Assembly: GCA_910575475.1 (NCBI GenBank)
Contig: CAJTGD010000005.1
Coordinates: forward strand, 62,001-126,000
From: Lachnospiraceae bacterium
Lineage (GTDB): Bacteria; Bacillota; Clostridia; Lachnospirales; Lachnospiraceae
Direction of reading: 5' to 3'
Length of the DNA stretch: 64,000 nt
In this document: piece by piece, positions 1-7,703 of the stretch
How positions within the stretch are numbered: the first letter of the stretch is position 1
How the letters are laid out: every line of letters begins with the position of its first letter
Made by a program: the position numbers and the translations under genes
Notes under the pieces: model-generated
Told to the model about the DNA's origin: nothing
The model's database searches: none
Seen by the model: only the letters and a program-made list of their open reading frames with translations

Positions 1-1197
1 ACAAGTGAAATTGCATTTGGATGCGAGAATTTGGAGATTGATGCAGAAAAAATCAATTTTCGCATAGAAAAGACAGTGGGTGCATTAAAGATTGAAGATT
101 TGCTGAATCGAAGCCTTTTTGCATTATCTGGCGGTGAGAAACAAAAGATTGCCTGTGCTTCCGTATCAGCGATGGAGCCTGATATATTTGTACTGGACGA
201 ACCGTCTTCAAATCTGGATATTAAGTCAATCAGAGAATTAAAGAGCGTGTTGCAGGAATGGAAATCACAAGGGAAAACGATTGTGATAGCTGAACATCGC
301 TTGTACTATCTGATGGATATTGCAGATCGGGTTCTGTATATGCAGGATGGACATATAAAAGAAAATCTTTCTATTACGGATTTTAGAAAGAAATCCACTG
401 ACGAATTACAATCAATTGGGCTTAGGTCTTTACAGTCAGAAGATTTTAGCAGGATTCAGGGTGCAGTCGGTGCGGCAAAGCAACTGTATATCCGGGATTT
501 TGAAGCCGCCTACAAAAATGCTTCTGGCGGGAAAAAGCAAAAACAAAAGGTGTTGGACATACCGGGTTTGATGATTCCGCAAGGTTCTGTGGTAGGAGTG
601 GTCGGCAACAATGGAGCAGGGAAAACGTCTTTTGTCAACAATCTGTGCGGGCTGTTTCAAACAGCAAAAGGATGTATGAGCATGGACGGAAAAACTTACA
701 TGGCAGGCCAGAGAATGAAAATCTGTTACATGGTCATGCAGGATGTGAACCACCAGCTTTTTACGGAAAGTGTTCTGGATGAGATTTTGCTTAGTCTGGA
801 TAATGCGGATGAAGAAAAAGCAACACTTGAAGCAGAAAAAATTATGGAGAGCCTGCGCATTTCAGAATTCAGGGAAGCCCACCCAATGTCATTATCTGGT
901 GGGAAGAAACAAAGGGTGGCTATTGCCAGTGCGATTGCGTCAGGAAAACAGATTATTGTCTTTGACGAGCCGACAAGCGGATTAGATTATCGCCACATGA
1001 AAGAAGTGGCAGAAAACTTGCGGGAATTAAGCTCATTAGGAAAGACGCTATTTATTGTTACACACGATCCTGAATTGATTGCGGAGTGCTGTAACTACTT
1101 CGTATTTATCGAAAAAGGAAAAGTGCTGTGGAGTGACGGTTGGAACCGGATAAGCCGGGAACGGCTGCAAAGGTTCTTTGCTTTTGAAGATGATTGA
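1..1197 (+). CDS. ECF-type ABC transporter, double ATPase subunit (5' end missing)
   Basis: The reading frame is open from base 1, so the gene starts before the window; the first in-frame start-like codon (TTG at 31) lies inside the first ATPase domain. Two ABC nucleotide-binding domains are fused. The first keeps its signature (LSGGEKQ, about nt 127) and Walker B (LDEPSSNLD, about nt 193). The second has Walker A (GNNGAGKT, about nt 604), signature (LSGGKKQ, about nt 892) and Walker B (FDEPTSGLD, about nt 961). Fused double ATPases of this type energise ECF (energy-coupling factor) importers of vitamins or metals at the cytoplasmic face of the membrane. The stop overlaps the start of a DtxR/MntR-like remnant, which suggests the original operon was metal-linked. 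The substrate cannot be told because the S component lies outside the window. Confidence 0.85.
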   Translation, partial: TSEIAFGCENLEIDAEKINFRIEKTVGALKIEDLLNRSLFALSGGEKQKIACASVSAMEPDIFVLDEPSSNLDIKSIRELKSVLQEWKSQGKTIVIAEHRLYYLMDIADRVLYMQDGHIKENLSITDFRKKSTDELQSIGLRSLQSEDFSRIQGAVGAAKQLYIRDFEAAYKNASGGKKQKQKVLDIPGLMIPQGSVVGVVGNNGAGKTSFVNNLCGLFQTAKGCMSMDGKTYMAGQRMKICYMVMQDVNHQLFTESVLDEILLSLDNADEEKATLEAEKIMESLRISEFREAHPMSLSGGKKQRVAIASAIASGKQIIVFDEPTSGLDYRHMKEVAENLRELSSLGKTLFIVTHDPELIAECCNYFVFIEKGKVLWSDGWNRISRERLQRFFAFEDD

Positions 1198-1331
1198 AAA
1201 TGAAGATTCATGCGTCAGGCGGGGATTATTTGGAAGCAGTCCTTGTTTTACAAAAGAATATAGGTATGGTGCGTTCCGTTGACCTTGCCCGGCACATGGG
1301 ATTCAGCAAACCGAGCATCAGCCATGCAGTA
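1194..1331 (+). pseudogene. DtxR/MntR-type metalloregulator, 5' remnant
   Basis: The first 45 or so codons, starting with an ATG that overlaps the ATPase stop (ATGA), read as the N-terminal winged helix of a DtxR/MntR regulator: GGDYLEAVL, then VDLARHMGFSKPSISHAV. This is the recognition-helix region. Homology stops abruptly at about 1325-1331 and the frame runs into unrelated sequence, so the metal-binding and dimer domains are missing. The overlap with the ATPase suggests an intact regulator was once coupled to the transporter. The remnant is probably not functional. Confidence 0.7.
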
Positions 1332-1474
1332 TTTACCGTGACCGCAGGGAGATCAACCTCACCACAAAGGAGTATGACCTTTTGTGCCTGCTTGCGGCAA
1401 ACAGGGGGCAAGTGCTTACATACAACCAGATATACCGGAAGGTCTTGTATTGCTCCGAGGTCAGTTCCGAATAA
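1328..1474 (+). pseudogene. OmpR/PhoB-type response regulator, C-terminal DNA-binding remnant
   Basis: In a different frame from the metalloregulator remnant, about 48 codons read as the winged-helix effector domain of an OmpR/PhoB regulator (REINLTTKEYDLLCLLAANRG, then VLTYNQIY) and end at TAA 1472-1474. No receiver domain and no start codon are present. The join to the DtxR-like fragment falls within a few bases of 1328, so this looks like a deletion or recombination junction that fused two unrelated genes. The C-terminus also looks shortened compared with full wHTH domains. Confidence 0.6.
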
Positions 1475-1623
1475 AGATTATAGGGCGGTTTGGTTTTCCA
1501 AGCCGTCTTATTATCGGCTTTAGCCGGTTGAGTACGACGGAGTTTTTCGTGTTCCGAAAAATGGAGGCGTGCGAAGCAAAAAACCACCTGCTATGCGGGT
1601 GGTGTAGCAAGTGCTTATAGCAC

Positions 1624-1690
1624 AAAAATCACCTTTCCGTTATGATAGAGTTGTTCAAGCTACTACATAACGAAAGGAAAGGTGATTTTT
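1624..1690 (+). promoter_or_regulatory. Hairpin sequestering the tnpA ribosome binding site
   Basis: Two arms of about 21 bases (1624-1644 and 1666-1690, with a 4-base AAAG bulge in the right arm) can pair almost perfectly, and the right arm contains the tnpA Shine-Dalgarno AAAGGAAAGG. IS200-type elements are known to limit transposase translation with such 5' hairpins. The pairing is visible in the sequence; its effect here is inferred. Confidence 0.65.
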
Positions 1691-2146
1691 ATGGCTAACA
1701 AGACAAATAGTATGGCACATACGAAATGGATGTGCAAGTATCACATTGTCTTTACTCCCAAGTATAGACGAAAAGCAATTTATAATCAATACAAAGTAAG
1801 TATACGTGACATTATAAAACAACTCTGCGCGTATAAAGGCGTGGAGATTATCGAAGGACATCTGATGCCCGACCATATCCATATGCTGGTAAGTATACCG
1901 CCCAAGTATAGCGTGTCGAGCTTTATGGGGTACCTGAAAGGAAAAAGTGCCCTGATGATATTCGACAAGCACGCAAACCTAAAGTACAAATACGGAAACC
2001 GTCATTTTTGGGCGGAGGGATATAACGTGAGCACAGTCGGTCTGAACGAGGCAACGATAAAGAAGTATATCCAGGATCAGGAGAAGAGTGACATTATGCA
2101 GGACAAGTTGAGCGTGAAGGAATATGAGGATCCCTTCAAGGGGTAG
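1691..2146 (+). CDS. tnpA: IS200/IS605-family transposase TnpA
   Basis: A 151-residue Y1 transposase (HUH endonuclease) that moves single-stranded DNA of its own element. It has the N-terminal block KYHIVFTPKYRR, the metal-binding HxH in PDHIHMLV and the catalytic tyrosine region TIKKYIQDQE near the C-terminus. Length is normal for full IS200 TnpA, with no frameshift, so it may be active. The ATG at 1691 is preferred over the upstream in-frame ATG at 1682 because the AAAGGAAAGG ribosome site sits just before both and family members begin MANK. No tnpB is present. Confidence 0.92.
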   Translation: MANKTNSMAHTKWMCKYHIVFTPKYRRKAIYNQYKVSIRDIIKQLCAYKGVEIIEGHLMPDHIHMLVSIPPKYSVSSFMGYLKGKSALMIFDKHANLKYKYGNRHFWAEGYNVSTVGLNEATIKKYIQDQEKSDIMQDKLSVKEYEDPFKG

Positions 2147-2149
2147 CCG

Positions 2150-2245
2150 GTATTACGAATGCCCTTTGAAGGGCGGCGACGAGTCAAGGGCGTAGTGGCT
2201 TGAACGAAGTGAAAGCCAGCGTCTTTAGGCGCTGGCCGGTAACAA
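2150..2245 (+). repeat. Right-end stem-loops of the IS200-type element
   Basis: Downstream of tnpA there are two more compact inverted repeats, GCCCTTTGAAGGGC (about 2160-2173) and GCCAGCG...CGCTGGC (about 2215-2236). They lie within the element, between the gene and the right-end hairpin. They may act as a terminator or as structured right-end DNA. No separate gene is seen. Confidence 0.45.
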
Positions 2246-2288
2246 AGGCTTATAGCCGCAGAGCAAACCACCCGTTTGACGGGTGGTT

Positions 2289-3118
2289 ATGATTCGAATT
2301 TTGAGAAGCATTCCTATGATGACAGCAAAGAGCCGGTAGATGTGCCGCGTGATGGGTATGTCATCCCGGAAAATGTGATTGAGGAGCATGACGTGGATTA
2401 CCGCTATGAGATTCAGATCCCGGCCTCTAAATTTTTGGAGGTATGTAAGGCCAACCAGGCAACGCCGGTAATTCTGACATCACTGCTGGCCAGCGCGGGG
2501 ATCGCAGAGCTTTATCCGGATTTTGATAAGCCGATCAATGCCAATATCGCTGTGGACATCCGGGATGCCCTGGATGCGCCGAATACCTTTAAGAACTGTG
2601 TGCGCAGTATGCCGCTGCCCTTTGAACGGGAATTCCTGTCTATGCCGTTAGCAAAACAGGCGAAAAAGCAGCGGGAATTGCTTAATGCGCAGAGAGACAG
2701 AGATCTCTGCCGGAAAATGGCGGATGCATCCCTTGCCATGTTTGAAAAGCTGGATTCTCTGCCCGACTACGAATCCAAGCAGCAGATGATGGACTTCTTT
2801 AATGGAATGCTGATCAACACCTATGTGATCAGTTATCTTGGGAAGATGGTGCTGAATGAAAACGCGCAGTATGTGGAAAAAATCTGTTTTTACAATTCCG
2901 GTGCGGCAGGAATGGGCATTACCATGCTGTCCTGTGGGAACCAATTCTGCCTGAACTTCAAGCAGAGCTTTAAATCCGATAAGTATGCAAAGGCATTCTG
3001 CGCCGGTCTGAAGAAACTGGGGATTCCATATACGGTAAGTGACGCGATACCTTTTATTACCTCAAAGGATTCCATCATCAGGAGAAAAGATAATACAAGC
3101 AAAGATGCAAAAAGATGA
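2289..3118 (+). pseudogene. Acyltransferase/condensation-superfamily protein, N-terminus lost
   Basis: About 275 codons are open from the right end of the IS element. The nominal start (TTG at 2276) lies inside the IS terminal hairpin, so the true start is gone. The sequence resembles the C-terminal half of the CoA-dependent acyltransferase / alcohol acetyltransferase-like (condensation fold) superfamily: VILTSLLASAGIAELYP, then NANIAVDIRDALDAPNTF, and late GMGITMLSCGNQFCLNFKQSF. The N-terminal half, which would hold the HHxxxD catalytic motif, is absent, so it is probably inactive. The stop overlaps the start of a truncated ABC ATPase, implying they were co-transcribed. Superfamily assignment is moderate and no substrate can be given. 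Confidence 0.5.
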
Positions 3119-3240
3119 ATGCCATTGAGATCAAAAACCTGTCAAAAAGTTTTCGGGACATGTACGCAGTGGATCATCTGAACATGACAGTTCCTGTGGG
3201 TGCCATCTACGGCTTTATCGGAGAGAACGGTAGCGGAAAA
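3115..3240 (+). pseudogene. ABC transporter ATP-binding protein, 5' remnant ending in Walker A
   Basis: The ATG overlaps the stop of the upstream acyltransferase remnant (ATGA). Codons read MNAIEIKNLSKSF, then DHLNMTVPVGAIYGFIGENGSGK, the start of an ABC-2 type export ATPase. Homology stops exactly after the Walker A lysine and the next codons are unrelated AT-rich sequence. Signature, Walker B and H-loop are missing, so it cannot work as an ATPase. Confidence 0.75.
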
Positions 3241-3343
3241 CCAATATTATACAAATATAAAGGATGTATTTTTTGTGTAAAATCTCCTTTTATTTTCCTC
3301 CATATAATGACGTATAATAAATACAAACGTGTTGCACAAACTG
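3241..3343. other. AT-rich filler between two gene remnants
   Basis: About 100 bases with much lower GC than the surroundings. No ORF with recognisable content, no RNA gene and no clear terminator is seen. It separates the ABC ATPase head from the MATE tail and is best read as rearrangement debris. Confidence 0.4.
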
Positions 3344-3529
3344 TGTAAATCCAGTTGGATGTTTGCACTCCTTCTCCCATATTTTTATGGGCTGGACGGA
3401 GTCCTGTACTCCATGCCGGCATCCGATATTTTAACATTTGCCATTTCCATCATTGTCATTGTATCCACATACAGGCAGCTGGGCGGCAGCAGGAATGGAG
3501 AACAGCGAATAGTGACAAGCTCTTTTTAA
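3344..3529 (+). pseudogene. MATE efflux protein, C-terminal remnant
   Basis: About 60 codons (SSWMFALLLPYFYGLDGVLY, then SMPASDILTFAISIIVIVSTY) match the last transmembrane segments of MATE-family (NorM/DinF-like) multidrug exporters, whose tails carry the pattern LP..FGLDGVLY..P.AD. Nothing upstream in frame belongs to the family, so about 85 percent of the gene is missing. It ends at TAA 3527-3529, just before the promoter of the Xre module. Confidence 0.6.
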
Positions 3530-3557
3530 AATCTTTTTTTGGTTAAAATAGTGAAAA

Positions 3558-3586
3558 TTGACTTTATATGATTTTTATAGTATCAT
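3558..3586 (+). promoter_or_regulatory. Sigma-A promoter of the Xre/ImmA/PIN module
   Basis: TTGACT (3558-3563), a 17-base spacer and TATCAT (3581-3586), about 50 bases before the Xre start. The downstream Xre protein probably binds here and autoregulates, as is usual for such modules. Confidence 0.6.
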
Positions 3587-3634
3587 TGTTTTCAGAAAGC
3601 ATATATGATGTGGTATCGGATGGAGGGATATAAA

Positions 3635-3988
3635 ATGATGCATCTGTCACTAAATAGATTGTCAGATTTGTTAAAACAGAAGCGCAATGAAAAAAAAATT
3701 ACGCAGGAACAGCTTTGTGAAAAAACAGGAATCAACCGGAATATGATTGGGAGAATTGAGCGTATGACCTATATTCCTACGATTCCGCAGTTGGAAAAGC
3801 TGGCTGAGGTATTAGCATTTCATATTGAGGAATTGTTTGTAGAGGATCATAATCCAGGTGTGTATACAGCATTTCGGGGAAGCTATATGACATCGGAAGA
3901 ACGCAGAGGAGCAGAACACCTGATGGATATGATGGTGGCGGCAAAACAACAGATTATGTTGAGAAAGGCTTTGAATCATGAAGCATGA
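3635..3988 (+). CDS. Xre-family HTH regulator (antitoxin-like)
   Basis: A 117-residue protein with an N-terminal lambda-repressor-type helix-turn-helix: LSDLLKQKRNEKKITQEQL, then TGINRNMIGRIER. The rest is a helical tail of unknown type. Start 3635 is chosen over an in-frame ATG at 3605 because a GGAGGGA site sits 6 bases upstream. It overlaps the next gene by 11 bases (translational coupling). In Xre/COG2856 pairs the HTH protein represses the operon and the metallopeptidase partner relieves repression; here a PIN-like gene follows. Its role as antitoxin or sensor-repressor is inferred from this arrangement. Confidence 0.85.
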   Translation: MMHLSLNRLSDLLKQKRNEKKITQEQLCEKTGINRNMIGRIERMTYIPTIPQLEKLAEVLAFHIEELFVEDHNPGVYTAFRGSYMTSEERRGAEHLMDMMVAAKQQIMLRKALNHEA

Positions 3989-4859
3989 TATTGTATTGAC
4001 AGAGGAACAGATCGTTGAAATTAAAAAGCTGGCCGATAATACAAGAAAAGAGTTTGGTATATTTGGAGATGTCCCTATAGCGAAGGACATTTTTATGCTG
4101 TTAGAGAAAAAAGATATCATAATCTGTCAATACCCGTTTCAGACAGAGAAAGAATCACATATGGATGCCAATATCACATGGTTTGAAACAAAATATGGTT
4201 CTATTACATTTATCGGCTTGAACACCTCCCTGTATTATGATGAACAGATTTTCGCTTTAGCTCATGAGCTCTATCATTTTATTACGAAGACCGGAAAAGC
4301 ATATGAGGCAGATGAAGAAGATGAGAACAAGCTGACTGAGAAAAAAGCAGATCGTTTTGCCGCAGAATTACTGCTTCCAGATGACGTACTCCGTTCAAAA
4401 GTGGTATCCCAGTTCAGAAGTTCTGATTTATCTCTGGTAACAGAATTACAGCTGATGCGCTTTATTGCCCGGCTTCAGGAGGAATGGTGGCTTCCGTATC
4501 GTTCCATTGTGTTCCGGATATGGGAAGAGGGATATATTGGGGAGGATATGTTGGATTCTCTGTTTCGTGTAGATGCCAGGAATGCTGACAGCAGATATGG
4601 TAAGATTTTTTCTAACATGGCGCAGGAATGCTATAGAATATTAAACGAAAGGACCGAATGTATAGAGATATCCAGTCATATTCTTGAGATGTTCATTCAG
4701 AATTATGAAGATGGATATATAACAGAGGATGATTTTGCAGAATTGCTCGGATTGTTTGGTAAAGCGCCGGAGGATTTTGGATTTGAACTTTGCGTGTCTG
4801 CAGAGGATATGGAGGAATTAGAGGAACTCTTTGAAGGCGGTGATGCGGATGAAGGTTGA
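3978..4859 (+). CDS. ImmA/IrrE-family metallopeptidase
   Basis: A 293-residue COG2856-type zinc peptidase. The active site is AHELYHF with HELYH at residues 96-100, followed by an ADRFAAELLLP block (about 127-137) that carries the third zinc ligand region. ImmA of ICEBs1 cleaves an Xre-type repressor, and IrrE/PprI cleaves DdrO after DNA damage, so cleavage of the upstream Xre protein is the natural hypothesis. The C-terminal 150 residues are longer than minimal ImmA and may be a sensory or partner-binding region. Overlaps by 11 bases (Xre, upstream) and 11 bases (PIN-like gene, downstream) point to one tightly coupled operon. Confidence 0.88.
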   Translation: MKHDIVLTEEQIVEIKKLADNTRKEFGIFGDVPIAKDIFMLLEKKDIIICQYPFQTEKESHMDANITWFETKYGSITFIGLNTSLYYDEQIFALAHELYHFITKTGKAYEADEEDENKLTEKKADRFAAELLLPDDVLRSKVVSQFRSSDLSLVTELQLMRFIARLQEEWWLPYRSIVFRIWEEGYIGEDMLDSLFRVDARNADSRYGKIFSNMAQECYRILNERTECIEISSHILEMFIQNYEDGYITEDDFAELLGLFGKAPEDFGFELCVSAEDMEELEELFEGGDADEG

Positions 4860-5541
4860 TTTCAAAGAAAAAAATCCTGCATTAGTGAGTCTGTTTGAAA
4901 ATCCCGGGCAGACGATATTTTTGGACGCTAATTTTCTGATTCCGCCGGACAGGACAAAAGTAGGAGCAAAATCTGTTCCCTTTCTGAAGTACTGTGAAAT
5001 TTGGCTTGATCCTGTATTTGATTCTTTTTCAGATCTGGCCATGCATGAGTCTGTATATGGAGAGCTCGTTGAAGATCATGTAAAGAGATATGCCGATGTA
5101 AAATGTCAGGAGTCACCGCCAGGGCTGAAAGTATATTCTGACACAGACTTAAATGCGGCGGAAGCAGCGTTGATGCAGACATACATAAGCAGGATATCGC
5201 CATTTTCAAAATATATTCCTGCGCTTAAAAATTCAGATGACAAAGGAGAAGTATTGTCTCTGTCTTATATGGCATCGAAAGGCTTTTTGTATTTTGCTTC
5301 TGATGATCACCTTCCCATTCAATTAATTCGTAAAGCAGATGAATTAGGTACGGGCTTGCAAGACATGTGTGTGCTTGAAATGTTTGATGTGATATTTTAC
5401 CTTTACAGGACAGGAAAGTACGATAATAAAGGGCTGCGGTTATTATATAAATACCAATACTATTTAACCAAAAGAGAAAAATTACTGAATCCCGAATGGG
5501 GAGAGTTTATTCGGGAAATGAATCTGCTGTATCCGGAATAG
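4849..5541 (+). CDS. PIN-like domain protein (predicted toxin or effector RNase)
   Basis: A 230-residue protein of PIN-fold type. The N-terminus has a hydrophobic strand ending in an acid (IFLDANFLI, Asp26). The middle has a DDKGE cluster (Asp130, Asp131, Glu134) and a later FASDD pair (Asp152/153). This spacing of acids fits the metal-binding centre of PIN ribonucleases. The C-terminal 70 residues are helical and unassigned. ATG 4849 is taken as the start, with ATG 4843 nearly as good. As the third gene of the Xre/ImmA module it is the likely effector. The PIN call rests on motif spacing, not on close similarity. Confidence 0.7.
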   Translation: MKVDFKEKNPALVSLFENPGQTIFLDANFLIPPDRTKVGAKSVPFLKYCEIWLDPVFDSFSDLAMHESVYGELVEDHVKRYADVKCQESPPGLKVYSDTDLNAAEAALMQTYISRISPFSKYIPALKNSDDKGEVLSLSYMASKGFLYFASDDHLPIQLIRKADELGTGLQDMCVLEMFDVIFYLYRTGKYDNKGLRLLYKYQYYLTKREKLLNPEWGEFIREMNLLYPE

Positions 5542-5544
5542 TCT

Positions 5545-5627
5545 CGGGAGATGATATACGCATTCCATATATTGCTGCAGTATTTCATAAATTGTATTAT
5601 ATATGACAGGAATGCGATCATTTCCCG
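5545..5627. terminator. Long inverted repeat between convergent genes
   Basis: Arms CGGGAGATGAT...CGCATTCC (5545-5566) and GGAATGCGATCATTTCCCG (5609-5627) are complementary over about 18 bases with a 3-base bulge, separated by about 42 AT-rich bases. The position between the 3' ends of the PIN-like gene and the ABC-F gene suits a shared transcription stop, but the loop is long and there is no good U-tract. Confidence 0.4.
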
Positions 5628-5652
5628 GCTATTCTGTTTTGATAATGAAAGA

Positions 5653-7194
5653 TCATTCCATTGTTTTCAGTCCGTCCGCTGTCAGTCGGTACACCCGGCT
5701 GCAGACTTCTGCGATATACTTTCGGTCATGGGAAATGCTGATCACCGCCCCGGGAAATTCCTTCACCATCTGCCGGATCACCGGCCCGGACAGGGGCGAA
5801 AAGTTCCGGGTGGGCTCGTCCAGGATCAGCACATTGGCTCCGCTCAAGCTTATTTTCAGCAGAAACAGCTTGGCCTTCTGGCCGCCGGAGAGCTGGCTGA
5901 TCCGGTGCTCCATTTCATCCGCGGTATATTTTAAAGAGCCCAGGTACGTGCGGATCCGGGTCCGCTCCTCCTTGTCCCCGGTCTGCGCCAGATACTCCAC
6001 AGGCGTCATGGAAAGCTCCAGCATCGCTTCATAATCCTGGGGCATATACTCCGCGCGGAGATCCTTCCTGCCCAGCAGTTCTTCCGCGATCCTGGCAAGC
6101 AACGTGGTCTTTCCGGCCCCGTTTGTGCCGACGATGCAGATCTTTTCGGAACCCCGGATCCGCAGGCGGATGTGCCTGGCAAGCAGCCGTTTGCCGTCCG
6201 GCGTGTCCAGCCGTTCCAGCTCCAGGTCCAGGACCGTTTTTCCGGAAGGAATTTTCGCGGCCCCGTCTCCCAGCTTGAAGAAGATCGCGGTCTCTTCCTC
6301 CGGCATTTCCGTCCTGTGTTCGTCCTCCCGGGCAAATCGCCGCTCCATGGATTTCACCGCGTGCATCTTCTTTTTCAGCAGACGCCCTTTGGATGGGTTC
6401 TGTCTGGTAATGCTGTTCTGGGCATGCTCCACGCTTTGACAGACCCGCATAAATTTTTCCTCCCGGAGCTTCTTTTCCCTCCGGTCATTCTGCGCTTTCC
6501 GCTCCTGGCTTTCGAATCTGGCGAGCCGTTCCTGCCGGTACTGGGGATAGGGCATGCGGACAGCCGTATACCGGGAAATGGTTTTGCGGCGGATCTGTTC
6601 GATGTGGATGACCATGTTGGCCGTATGCTCGATCAGCGTCTCATCATGGGAGATGAAAAGCACGATTCCCTTCCAGCCCAGGATCAGCCTTTCCAGCCAT
6701 TCCAGGGTCTCCAGGTCAATGTCATTGGAGGGCTCATCCAGGAGCAGGACGTCCGGCCCGGCGATCAGGAGGCGCAGCATCTGGGCCTTCACCTTTTCCC
6801 CGCCGGAGAGCGTTCCCATGGACTGCTCCCGGTAGAAAAAATCAACGGGCAGGCCGAACTCCCCTGCCATCCGGTTCCGGTCTTTCGGCGTCTGTTCCAG
6901 AAACATGGGTTCCTCCATAAAAAATTCGTAAACCGATAAGCGGGTGTCCAGGGGCGGCAGCTCCTGGGGCAGATATCCGATCCTGTGCCCCCGGACGATC
7001 CGCTCTCCGCTGGCTTCACAGTAATCCCCGATCCTGTCCGGGGAAGCAATCCATTGGAGAAGGGTGGATTTTCCGTTGCCCTCCTCACCGATGATCACAG
7101 CTTTGTCCCCGTCATTCCATACACAGCGGAAATCCTCCAGGATCACTCTTGCGTCTTCTTTGTGTGTGATGGTTAAATTCTTGATCTGTATCAT
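5653..7194 (-). CDS. ABC-F ribosomal protection protein (CplR/Lsa-like)
   Basis: A 513-residue soluble protein with two ABC ATPase domains and no membrane segments. The first has Walker A GEEGNGKST (about residues 35-43), signature LSGGEKVK and DEPSNDIDLETLEW. The second has GTNGAGKTT, LSGGQKAK and LDEPTRNFSP. The charged linker between them (about 200-310, rich in Arg, Lys and Glu) is the region that reaches the peptidyl-transferase centre in antibiotic-resistance ABC-F proteins. Family knowledge suggests protection against lincosamides, pleuromutilins or streptogramin A; the CplR-like assignment is from recalled similarity. The ATG at 7194 is preferred over TTG-type starts upstream because CAGGAGG lies 6 bases before it. 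A leader with an attenuator precedes it. Confidence 0.85.
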   Translation of the reverse strand: MIQIKNLTITHKEDARVILEDFRCVWNDGDKAVIIGEEGNGKSTLLQWIASPDRIGDYCEASGERIVRGHRIGYLPQELPPLDTRLSVYEFFMEEPMFLEQTPKDRNRMAGEFGLPVDFFYREQSMGTLSGGEKVKAQMLRLLIAGPDVLLLDEPSNDIDLETLEWLERLILGWKGIVLFISHDETLIEHTANMVIHIEQIRRKTISRYTAVRMPYPQYRQERLARFESQERKAQNDRREKKLREEKFMRVCQSVEHAQNSITRQNPSKGRLLKKKMHAVKSMERRFAREDEHRTEMPEEETAIFFKLGDGAAKIPSGKTVLDLELERLDTPDGKRLLARHIRLRIRGSEKICIVGTNGAGKTTLLARIAEELLGRKDLRAEYMPQDYEAMLELSMTPVEYLAQTGDKEERTRIRTYLGSLKYTADEMEHRISQLSGGQKAKLFLLKISLSGANVLILDEPTRNFSPLSGPVIRQMVKEFPGAVISISHDRKYIAEVCSRVYRLTADGLKTME

Positions 7195-7289
7195 AAAACC
7201 TCCTGCAGTTTGACTGCTGACAGGCTTTTTTATCAATCAAAACTTCCGGCGTCTGTGGTCTGCCGTTTTGAACCGTCATCAATATGGAA

Positions 7290-7324
7290 TAAAAAAAGCC
7301 CGTCTTCGTATCCGAAAACAGACT
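7290..7324 (-). terminator. Attenuator terminator in the ABC-F leader
   Basis: On the minus strand a 12-bp stem (three G-U pairs) with a GATA loop is followed by seven U residues, about 95 bases before the ABC-F start. An intrinsic terminator inside the 5' leader of an ABC-F resistance gene is the hallmark of ribosome-mediated transcription attenuation, in which drug-stalled ribosomes on a leader ORF prevent terminator folding. The terminator is visible; the drug response is inferred. Confidence 0.65.
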
Positions 7325-7642
7325 CACGCAAAGAAACCCTCTATTTAGAATCCATCCGATCAAAGGCTTAAGAAATCAAAACAAACCTTCGACGAATGGG
7401 ACTTCATACCGCCACATTCAGAAATGGCACTTCTGTGAACGGTCATACAAAGCGGGCAGATCACGCGGATAATCTAAATCGGCATACGCAAACGAATATA
7501 AGCCTGTTGACACAGGCAGATACAACTTCTTGCGGCATCCAAATCAAATTATCGAATAATCATATCCTCACCCTGCACATCCATCAGTCAGTCTGCGCGG
7601 CAGACGAACCTCACACGTGCCCTTTCTTTTTTGCTCAGTGAC
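7325..7642 (-). promoter_or_regulatory. Leader of the ABC-F gene, with candidate short ORFs
   Basis: About 320 bases between the promoter and the attenuator hold no conserved gene. On the minus strand several very short ORFs are possible, for example MIIR (7549-7563), an ATG ORF starting near 7453 that ends before the terminator, and MDSK just before it. None has an ideal ribosome site, so the actual leader peptide is not identified. No known riboswitch class was recognised. Confidence 0.4.
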
Positions 7643-7671
7643 ATTATACATGGAAGAGGGAGGGAATGCAA
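7643..7671 (-). promoter_or_regulatory. Sigma-A promoter of the ABC-F leader
   Basis: On the minus strand TTGCAT (7671-7666), 17-base spacer and a perfect TATAAT (7648-7643). Transcription would start near 7636, giving a leader of about 440 bases before the ABC-F start codon. Confidence 0.65.
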
Positions 7672-7703
7672 GTATTATTTTTTATTCCTTGTCTTTCTCT
7701 CCA

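Larger units (their letters stand above)
1575..2290 (+). mobile_element. IS200/IS605-family insertion sequence (tnpA only)
   Basis: A complete single-gene IS200-like element. The left end carries a hairpin at 1583-1603 (ACCACC...GGTGGT) and the right end a matching one at 2266-2288 (AACCACCC...GGGTGGTT), as expected for subterminal palindromes recognised by HUH transposases. The short motif GCTTATAG occurs near both ends (about 1613 and 2248). There are no terminal inverted repeats or target duplications, which fits the family. The element separates the response-regulator remnant from the acyltransferase remnant. Exact cleavage sites cannot be set from one copy, so the borders are good to about 15 bases. 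Confidence 0.8.

Noticed and set aside
2276..2288. TTG start of the acyltransferase ORF
   Set aside because: It lies within the right-end hairpin of the IS element, so it is created by the insertion and not the native start.
6172..6939. Plus-strand ORF of 255 codons
   Set aside because: Antisense shadow of the ABC-F gene; composition is low-complexity Pro/Phe/Leu and there is no ribosome site.
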